Shown one piece after another: positions 29,027 to 34,594 of a stretch of DNA of 34,594 nucleotides. The stretch comes from a virus. The stretch covers positions 1 to 34,594 of the IMG/VR virus record IMGVR_UViG_3300037507_001179; one strand, given 5' to 3'. Both the position numbers and the translations under genes were made by a program. The notes beneath the pieces were generated by a model. That model did no database searches. It saw only the letters and a list, made by a program, of their open reading frames with translations, and was not told the origin of the DNA. Within the stretch, counting starts at the first letter, position 1, and each line of letters begins with the position of its first letter.

Positions 29027-29431
29027 TTAGAGCTGCATTGCTTTCTTGTTAGCGGCGTAAAACTCATTGCGCTCGCTGAATCCAAGAGTCATGTAATGCG
29101 CCCAAAGCTCTTGCTTGCCCTTGGGTGCGGAAAGTTGTTCGGACTGGATGGCGACGGGAGCCACGCCCAGGTTGGCGACAATGGCGTTGGCCTTTGCGGA
29201 AGCATCGGCCTCGGCAGCCTTTACGGCGTCGAGTGCTTTTGCCAGTTCCAGCTTTTCCAGTTGCGCAACGTCGAGCGCGGCGGAAAGTTCAACGGTCTTG
29301 GCCTTGAGCGCGTCAAAAGTTGCCACCAGTGCGGTGTGTTCGGCGCTTAGTGCGTTGAGAGCGCTCACGTCTGCCTGCGCGGCAGAGAGCGCGGCCAGCG
29401 CGTCGGTCAGGGTGTTCGGTAGGTGATCCAT
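29027..29431 (-). CDS. Scaffold-like coiled-coil protein
   Basis: 134 aa with an Ala/Leu/Glu-rich coiled coil (ALNALSAEHTALVATFDALK, LEKLELAKALDAVKAAEADA) from residue 8 to 95 and a short globular end (HYMTLGFSERNEFYAANKKA). Position between prohead protease and coat fits an internal scaffold, with the C-terminal part contacting coat. It starts right after a terminator, so it should have its own promoter. Confidence 0.7.
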   Translation of the reverse strand: MDHLPNTLTDALAALSAAQADVSALNALSAEHTALVATFDALKAKTVELSAALDVAQLEKLELAKALDAVKAAEADASAKANAIVANLGVAPVAIQSEQLSAPKGKQELWAHYMTLGFSERNEFYAANKKAMQL

Positions 29432-29455
29432 CTACCTACGCGAATTGGGACAAGT

Positions 29456-29491
29456 AAAAGCCCGCGCCGGGAAACCAAACCCGGCGCGGGC
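29456..29491 (-). terminator. Intrinsic terminator after prohead protease gene
   Basis: A perfect 12-bp stem (29480-29491 with 29460-29471), an 8-nt TTTGGTTT loop and a UUUU tract (29459-29456). The next bases ACTTGTCCC recur after the terminator near 32120 as CCTTGTCCC, suggesting a shared downstream promoter or processing element. Confidence 0.9.
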
Positions 29492-29513
29492 GAGACAACA
29501 AACCCAAATGAAA

Positions 29514-30329
29514 CTACGCGCCGATCATACCCAAAAGCTCACCGTAGGCAAGTTCCTGATTTCCTATGCCGTCGATCAGGTTGGCGGCCTTTGCCCGCGG
29601 TGCGAGGTACGCGGCCCCAGTCATGAACTCATCGGCCACGCGCCGGTTCCTAAGCACGTTGTCGCGGAACTGCGAGAAGCTGTCGTCCACGAGCTGTTGC
29701 AGGCTGGCGCGCTGTGCGGGACTTAAAGACGGCCCCATGCCTGCACCCTTAAGCGGGCCTGAAGTAATGGGATCCCATTTGAGCCCTTCCTCTTCGTACA
29801 TCGCGGACTGGTCCACCCAAGGAATGATTGTGCCGATGCTGCCCCAAGTTGAGCCAATGGATCCAAAAACTTTATCGCATGAAACGGCGATGTTGTACGC
29901 CGCGGAACACGCCGTGTCGTCGGAGTAGGCCACAATTGGCACTTTCAAAAACTGAATGAGGTCGGTGATTTCGGAGCACCCCGAGCAACTGCCCCCCGGA
30001 GAGTTGATCTCCAGCAACACGCCGCGCACGTTAGCTTCCATGGCCTCTTCTAGGTCATCGGCCACCCAGTCATAATCCCACGCACCGCAGCAGGCTTCGA
30101 TTGGCGAAATGCCCTTGGCAAGGGTGCCCTCAATGCAAATGTGAGCGATGCCCTGCCCGTCGATCTCCATGGGTTCACGCTTGGACATCATGCCGGACAT
30201 CCCCTCGTAGTCGTCGCCGTTGGCGCGCACCAGGCGGCCCTCCACGAGCTTGCGGACGGCTGCATAGCCTCCCGGCGTGATGAGCCACGGACGATAAAAA
30301 ACCTGCTCGATAATGCGTTGGAACTTCAT
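29514..30329 (-). CDS. S49 (SppA-like) prohead protease
   Basis: 271 aa. Core strands and loops of the SppA/lambda C family: GIAHICIEGTLAKG, VLLEINSPGGSCSG (oxyanion region), then DDTACSAAYNIAVSC, with the likely catalytic Ser, and IGSTWGSIGTII. It should mature the prohead by cleaving scaffold and portal-associated proteins. The start overlaps the portal stop by ATGA. No scaffold fusion is seen; the separate gene at 29027 may supply it. Confidence 0.88.
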   Translation of the reverse strand: MKFQRIIEQVFYRPWLITPGGYAAVRKLVEGRLVRANGDDYEGMSGMMSKREPMEIDGQGIAHICIEGTLAKGISPIEACCGAWDYDWVADDLEEAMEANVRGVLLEINSPGGSCSGCSEITDLIQFLKVPIVAYSDDTACSAAYNIAVSCDKVFGSIGSTWGSIGTIIPWVDQSAMYEEEGLKWDPITSGPLKGAGMGPSLSPAQRASLQQLVDDSFSQFRDNVLRNRRVADEFMTGAAYLAPRAKAANLIDGIGNQELAYGELLGMIGA

Positions 30330-31828
30330 TCTGTGGGGGCGGTTGTCGGCGGGTTGCCGTTGGGTGTAAGCAGCCCAAACACGTCGCGGCTGAGTCCTGA
30401 GCGTTCCACGCGCTTTTTGATCTCCAGTTCCTCGCGCTCCACCTCGTCGAGGTGCTCTTCCAAGGTTTTAGATCCCGACGCCAGAATGTCGGTCATGCTG
30501 CGCATGCCAGCACGGTAGGCTTCGATTGCGTCGCGGGAAGCGTAGCCGGAATCGGCCGTGAGCCTGGCTGGCTCGGTGAAACGAAACTGATACGCGCCGC
30601 CGCGGTCTTTGTCGGCGCCAGTGTACGGCGGGAGCATGCCCATCTCCACGAATTTGGCAATCGCGTAGGCGCACCGGCGTTTGCAAAATGCCGCTAGGTA
30701 GGCGTGACGCTCGGAGGTGATGCGGTTTACCTGTTCGAGCACAATGCGAGCAGAAGCCCCGCCTAACTTGGACATGTCCCACCCGAACTCAGGCGGCCAT
30801 TGAGCAGCCAGCAGCGCGTTGCGGATAAGCCGTTCCTGTAGCCGGTCCTGCGCTTCGGTGGGGATTTTTGCGTCGATTTGATTGATGCTTTCGCCAGCGT
30901 TGGCTGTCAGATACTCGATGCGCCCGCCCTGCATCGGCGTGTATCGCAACCCCGGCGAGCAGTTGCCTGGCATGGTTTCGGTCAGCGCGTTGTAAGCGTC
31001 GCTGGCGTCGGCCATGCCTTGCTGGTTGGTGACGAGCAACCCAATTTTGGCAGCCATCCGAGACGCGCTCTGGATGTCGTCGCCCAAGTCCTTGAGGGAA
31101 ATTAGATCGCGGATAGCAGGAGCAAACGCGGAAATCCCACGCACTTGGTCCACCTCGCGCGGATCCATCGTCAGCATACACGCCTGCGCGGGAATGTCTC
31201 GGTCATCGGAGCCGTCTTGGTTCTCCCCGAGGATTCGGTACGCGATTGGGCGGTTGGTCTTGGAAAGGATGACGCCGTTGTAAATCTTAAGCCCTGCGTA
31301 CCGGCCAGTGGTCAACGGACCCTCGTCACCGCGGGATCCGATCTGGTGCCACGGCACTTGTTGCAGTTGCGGGTAGCCACTTGCGGCCGTAGTCAGAATC
31401 GTAAGCAGATCCCCCTCACGGTCAATCGCGGTGGACTCCAGTCGGAGCCCTTCCCACCAAGATTTGCCGTCAAGGTACGCAATCTGAAACCAGTCCAAAA
31501 GGACGCCCTCGGCCACCTTGCCCCACGCTTTGTCGGCGCCCACAAAGATCGGCCGCATCGCCATCCCAACGGACAGCATGGATTTCTGGTCGATGGCGGC
31601 ATTGACCATGCCGTTGTTCCAGTACAGCTTCCTAGCCGCCGAATTGACCGTGCGCCATTCGCCAACGGTCAGTTCCTTGCTGATGCTCTGGGTGTGGTTT
31701 CTCCACCAGGGTTCTCCCCAAACGCCGCCCTCCACGAGTCGCTGGCGACGATAGGCGCCGCTGTTGTTGGCCTCCACCTTGGGTGTGCCAAACCCAGCCA
31801 GCTTTTTAATACGGTCAAAAAGGCTCAT
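30326..31828 (-). CDS. Portal protein (lambda gpB-like)
   Basis: 500 aa. Matches the lambda-type portal family: N-terminal FDRIKKLAGFG, then NNGMVNAAIDQKSMLSVGMA, LRLESTAIDREGDLLTILTT, the internal ARIVLEQVNRITSERHAYLA and a C-terminal acidic region. It forms the dodecameric DNA gate at one capsid vertex. It is coupled by ATGA to both the small connector gene and the protease. Confidence 0.92.
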   Translation of the reverse strand: MSLFDRIKKLAGFGTPKVEANNSGAYRRQRLVEGGVWGEPWWRNHTQSISKELTVGEWRTVNSAARKLYWNNGMVNAAIDQKSMLSVGMAMRPIFVGADKAWGKVAEGVLLDWFQIAYLDGKSWWEGLRLESTAIDREGDLLTILTTAASGYPQLQQVPWHQIGSRGDEGPLTTGRYAGLKIYNGVILSKTNRPIAYRILGENQDGSDDRDIPAQACMLTMDPREVDQVRGISAFAPAIRDLISLKDLGDDIQSASRMAAKIGLLVTNQQGMADASDAYNALTETMPGNCSPGLRYTPMQGGRIEYLTANAGESINQIDAKIPTEAQDRLQERLIRNALLAAQWPPEFGWDMSKLGGASARIVLEQVNRITSERHAYLAAFCKRRCAYAIAKFVEMGMLPPYTGADKDRGGAYQFRFTEPARLTADSGYASRDAIEAYRAGMRSMTDILASGSKTLEEHLDEVEREELEIKKRVERSGLSRDVFGLLTPNGNPPTTAPTE

Positions 31829-32091
31829 ATGAAATACGCCTGAGTCCTGCGCACCGGCGCGCTAATGCCCGCGGCTTTGTAGTTAAGAGCCTGCTGCGCC
31901 AGCATTACCACATCAAGTGGCGACAGTGTGCCGCCGACGTTGAACTGGAACGCGGCGCCGTCAATGGAGCTGGAAACCAGAGAGCTCTTGCCCGCCAGCA
32001 CTAGGTCGAACTTGCTTGCCACGATGGCGCGAAGTTCGGCCACGTCCCGCGTGAGGAAAACTTGCAGGAGTAACTTTTGGTCAGGAGCCAT
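31825..32091 (-). CDS. gpW-like head-tail connector
   Basis: 88 aa between terminase and portal, where lambda has gpW. Helix (QKLLLQVFLTRDVAELRAIV), then a beta-hairpin-like SSIDGAAFQFNVGG, then a helix (PLDVVMLAQQALNYKAAG) resembles the gpW fold. The C-terminal tail is longer than in lambda. Assignment rests on size, order and predicted fold. Confidence 0.6.
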   Translation of the reverse strand: MAPDQKLLLQVFLTRDVAELRAIVASKFDLVLAGKSSLVSSSIDGAAFQFNVGGTLSPLDVVMLAQQALNYKAAGISAPVRRTQAYFI

Positions 32092-32115
32092 CTAATTAAG
32101 CCTTTCGGGACAAGG

Positions 32116-32149
32116 AAAAGCCCGGACACTGCCACACGGCAGGCCGGGC
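32116..32149 (-). terminator. Intrinsic terminator after large terminase gene
   Basis: Minus strand: GCCCGG (32149-32144) pairs with CCGGGC (32125-32120), an inner CTGCC/GGCAG extends the stem, a GTGT loop closes it, and UUUU follows (32119-32116). It isolates the terminase genes from the portal unit, so a promoter must lie in 32092-32115 or readthrough must occur. Confidence 0.88.
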
Positions 32150-32207
32150 ACTAATTCCCTGTTGCTCACAACCAGTCGCACTTTGTGTTGATGGTTGAGC
32201 GGCCAAT

Positions 32208-33986
32208 CTACTCTGTGGGCGCGGGGTCGTCAACCTCTGGTGCGGTGCTCGCCATATCCGGCAGGATGCCAAGGATCTGCGCTGCTAGCACGTTCATGGC
32301 CTCTGCGTCCCACATATGGTTGGGCCTGCCGGTTGCCGTCCACCGCAGCCTAGTTTTCTTGGTGCGCTTGTCCACCGTCGCCCGTTTGCGCTCAGAGTTG
32401 AGGTGGCGCACGTACTCAGGCGGCGCGTCTTGCGGAAACTCCCATACGGGCGACCCAGTGTTGCGGAGGTTAGCCAAAATGTCCTTAATCGGATCGCTGG
32501 CCCAATAGAAAAACGTAACGAAAACACGCTTTCCGGCAGCGTCCCGTGTTGTCGGTGCTACCACTCGATCCGGTGCAGAGTAGTAACGGCGGATGGCTTT
32601 CCCATCTTGGCCCCTAACGGTGAAATGGTCCTCGGCGCGGCCCACCAGTGCGGTCCAGCCAAACTTGGCACAAGTGTCGTAGACGCGGCCATGGAAACTG
32701 TTGCCAGCGTCCAACAACGTGCGCTTGTCGGGCACCTTGAGCCTCGTCTGGATCTCGCGGAGCTGGTCCACCGTCAGAATCTTGCCCGCCCAGAGTAGGC
32801 GGCTGTGCCCGTTTTTGAGCCAGACTCGGCAGATCCCCCAGTAATGGTCTTGCTGGCAGTCCACAGTAAAAACCCGTGCGGCCTCGTCTGGCATTAGGCG
32901 CCCGTCCTGCCACTCGTTTACGAAATACTCCGACGCCTCCAACTCCAGCGCCGGAAGTTCCTCCTCTTGTTTCCACGGTTCTGCGAGTCGCTGCATCCTA
33001 AAATCTTTGGTCGGCTGCAATACCCCGAGGTGTCGAGCGTCACACGCCTGGCACCACTGAATCACCAGGTCGGCCCACCGGATCCAGTAAACCGACTGCG
33101 CGGAAACGCGCCGGGAGCGGTAGCCCTCAACGTGGTCATTTCCCTCTGTCCTCCACTCGCTGCGCTGGGTCAGCGCCCGCCGTGCTGCCGTGGTGTCAGG
33201 AGTGACGTGCCCACAGTGGGGGCACTCATGGCGCACCGTTTTGACCAGCGCGCCCCAGTTCCACTCGCCGTTTTCGTTTTTGCACTCGTCATATTTGATA
33301 TCCACCCACGCCGGTTTGACCCACTCGCTGCACCCGGGGCACCGATGGCACCACTGGAACTCCTCGCCCGACCTCCACTCCTCGGTTAGCTGGTGGGGTT
33401 CCTCGTAGCTCTGGCTGGTCAGCAGTGCGTAGCCGTTCCAGCGGTCATGGAGCCGTTTTTTGAACTGAGTAATGAGGTCCGAATATTGCCAGCATTCGTC
33501 AAGAAAAAGCACCTGCACGGACTTTTCCTGCGCGTTAGAACTGTTTGCACCGCCCAGCATCAGCGGCATGTGGGCAAAATAGATGCCGTCCTTCTTGGTG
33601 TGATGCCGGTTCGTCGGCATCAGGCCCCGTAGCGGTTCGCAAGCGTTGAGCACCGGCAGCAGCCTGGTTGCCATCCACTCGGCCGAGGTCGCGTCGGTCT
33701 GCGTGATGGACAGCATCGGCCCAGGCTGTTGAGCCACCGCCCAGCACACTAGCGCCTCCAGTGCGGTTGATTTTCCTGCGCCCGTGCACGCCTGCACAAA
33801 CGTCTGGCGACAAGATGGGTCGGCAAAATCAGCAAAGACTGCGTTCCACCAAGGCGCCGTGTGCCGATCAAAATGCGTTGAGCGGGAGCTGTGCGGAAAT
33901 CGTACATTCTGCTCCAGCCAGTCCAGCGGGTCGCCGGTGTAGGCGAGTCGGATTCCAGTGCATGAACCTTCAGTGATCGGGTTCAC
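32208..33986 (-). CDS. Terminase large subunit (lambda GpA-like)
   Basis: 592 aa. ATPase motifs: Walker A CTGAGKS (67-73) and Walker B VLFLDE (159-164). Two Cys pairs (CHRCPGC at about 213-219 and CPHC at 255-258) form the zinc-ribbon typical of GpA. The nuclease half carries FTVDCQQDHYWG and LLDAGNSFHGRVYD, with candidate metal-binding Asp residues. It translocates DNA into the prohead and cuts concatemers. The GpA type normally goes with cohesive ends, which fits the cos candidate near 47. Confidence 0.95.
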   Translation of the reverse strand: MNPITEGSCTGIRLAYTGDPLDWLEQNVRFPHSSRSTHFDRHTAPWWNAVFADFADPSCRQTFVQACTGAGKSTALEALVCWAVAQQPGPMLSITQTDATSAEWMATRLLPVLNACEPLRGLMPTNRHHTKKDGIYFAHMPLMLGGANSSNAQEKSVQVLFLDECWQYSDLITQFKKRLHDRWNGYALLTSQSYEEPHQLTEEWRSGEEFQWCHRCPGCSEWVKPAWVDIKYDECKNENGEWNWGALVKTVRHECPHCGHVTPDTTAARRALTQRSEWRTEGNDHVEGYRSRRVSAQSVYWIRWADLVIQWCQACDARHLGVLQPTKDFRMQRLAEPWKQEEELPALELEASEYFVNEWQDGRLMPDEAARVFTVDCQQDHYWGICRVWLKNGHSRLLWAGKILTVDQLREIQTRLKVPDKRTLLDAGNSFHGRVYDTCAKFGWTALVGRAEDHFTVRGQDGKAIRRYYSAPDRVVAPTTRDAAGKRVFVTFFYWASDPIKDILANLRNTGSPVWEFPQDAPPEYVRHLNSERKRATVDKRTKKTRLRWTATGRPNHMWDAEAMNVLAAQILGILPDMASTAPEVDDPAPTE

Positions 33987-34483
33987 AGGTTGGAAAAGCC
34001 CTCCCGTGCGTTTGCCTTCAGAAGCTCAATGCGGCTTCTGAGCTTTGGTTGGATCTCGGCTTCGGTCAACCCAGCGAGTTGCCCCGGCAGGTCGCCCACC
34101 AGTGCGTCCAGTTCCGAGCACCAGACTGACACCACCCGAGTCGCAGTCTCGCGCATGTCGGCAGCGGGCACCAGTTCGCCCTTCTCGCGCCCGATAATAA
34201 TTGAGAGCCGCTCGATTTCCTTCGCCAGTTTCTGCGTGCGGGCTTCTTTGTAGTCGAGGACCGGCTCGGCAGATGTTGCCGGTTTGGGACCGTCAGGTTT
34301 CGGCTTTGCCAGCGGCGGTTCTATAATTCTGTCGGCAGTGTAAGCCTTTCGCCATGCTTCCTGCTCTTCTGTAGACCAGTTTCGATCAAAGCCCTTTTTC
34401 TCCCAAAACTGCACCGCAGATGGGTTTACGCCAAAATGCTTGGCGACTTGGCTATATGACGCTCGTTTATTCTGATTTGCCAC
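33983..34483 (-). CDS. Terminase small subunit (Nu1-like)
   Basis: 166 aa from a GTG at 34483 (VANQNKRASYSQVAKHFGV); the frame stays open to the window edge but only the part from here looks protein-like. An N-terminal winged HTH (SYSQVAKHFGVNPSAVQFWE) is followed by a Pro-rich linker and a helical body (YKEARTQKLAKEIERLSIII) with ELVPAADMRETATRVVSVW, the standard Nu1/gp1-type layout. It recognises the packaging site and recruits the large subunit, with which it overlaps by ATGA. The start choice is uncertain. Confidence 0.85.
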   Translation of the reverse strand: MANQNKRASYSQVAKHFGVNPSAVQFWEKKGFDRNWSTEEQEAWRKAYTADRIIEPPLAKPKPDGPKPATSAEPVLDYKEARTQKLAKEIERLSIIIGREKGELVPAADMRETATRVVSVWCSELDALVGDLPGQLAGLTEAEIQPKLRSRIELLKANAREGFSNL

Positions 34484-34508
34484 ACCCCCGTTGTAGACTA
34501 GGCAATAT

Positions 34509-34531
34509 CTACCGGTCAATACCCTACCGGT
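34509..34531. promoter_or_regulatory. CTACCGGT direct repeat upstream of terminase
   Basis: CTACCGGT occurs at 34509-34516 and 34524-34531, a 15-bp period, just upstream of the proposed terminase start. Each contains the ACCGGT palindrome. TTGACC on the minus strand overlaps the left copy and could be a -35 box. Candidate small-terminase binding sites (cosB-like) or late-promoter operators. Confidence 0.45.
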
Positions 34532-34579
34532 TGAGTGTACAATGGCCGTTTTTTGCCGATTGCACAAAAAAAGGGCAAG

Positions 34580-34594
34580 CGTCCTTGACCTCAC
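34580..34594. repeat. Right copy of 15-bp terminal direct repeat
   Basis: Identical to bases 1-15. On the minus strand it reads GTGAGGTCAAGGACG; the small-terminase frame remains open through it, so it joins naturally to the left end. Confidence 0.85.

Noticed and set aside
34484-34594. A longer small-terminase N-terminus running to the window edge
   Set aside because: The extra 37 residues show no HTH-like or conserved pattern and cover the CTACCGGT repeats and the terminal repeat, which look non-coding.

Overview
The window is a nearly complete, tightly packed tailed-phage genome. All structural landmarks of a lambda-like siphovirus are present on the minus strand: small and large terminase, gpW-sized connector, lambda-type portal, S49 prohead protease, scaffold-like coiled coil, major capsid protein, head-tail joiners, tail tube candidates, frameshifted tail assembly chaperone, tape measure, tip proteins and three tail-fibre-like proteins. 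The same 15 bases occur at both ends (1-15 and 34580-34594), so the molecule is either circularly permuted/circular in assembly or linear with 15-base cohesive ends; the unique length is about 34,579 bp. I see no integrase, repressor or partition gene, so there is no direct evidence for lysogeny. The host cannot be named. Base composition looks GC-rich by eye, and most late genes lack a Shine-Dalgarno sequence, which points to a host lineage that relies little on SD pairing.

Reading the minus strand in the direction of transcription, the late unit runs from the terminase (34483) down to the endolysin (12607). Three strong intrinsic terminators (near 32120, 29460 and 28077) cut the head module into packaging, portal/protease, scaffold/capsid and connector/tail segments. 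The lysis region (12607-14948) holds a GH24-like endolysin, two overlapping small membrane proteins and a metallophosphoesterase-like protein.

A single plus-strand gene (12347-12610) lies between the late and early units, next to a palindrome-rich divergent control region. The early unit (12183 down to 777) is a chain of genes overlapping mostly by ATGA. It encodes a DUF3310 protein, small hypotheticals, a zinc-ribbon protein, an HTH protein, a Cas4/RecB-like exonuclease, a RecT-like annealing protein, a DUF669-like ssDNA-binding protein, an SF2 helicase, a VRR-NUC nuclease and a primase-VapE helicase. Together these form a self-contained recombination-dependent replication module. Nine copies of CGGTAACA flank an AT-rich inverted repeat at the 3' end of the primase gene and are the best candidate replication origin.

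The least explained stretch is 403-776. It contains a tRNA-shaped element with a 33-nt anticodon loop ending only 10 nt before the start codon of a small HTH protein gene, three hairpin repeats that carry a compensatory base-pair change, and a 17-bp palindrome. I regard this as the most likely place for an undescribed RNA-level system. A textbook A AAA AAC slippery site in the tail chaperone genes is the clearest single regulatory feature.
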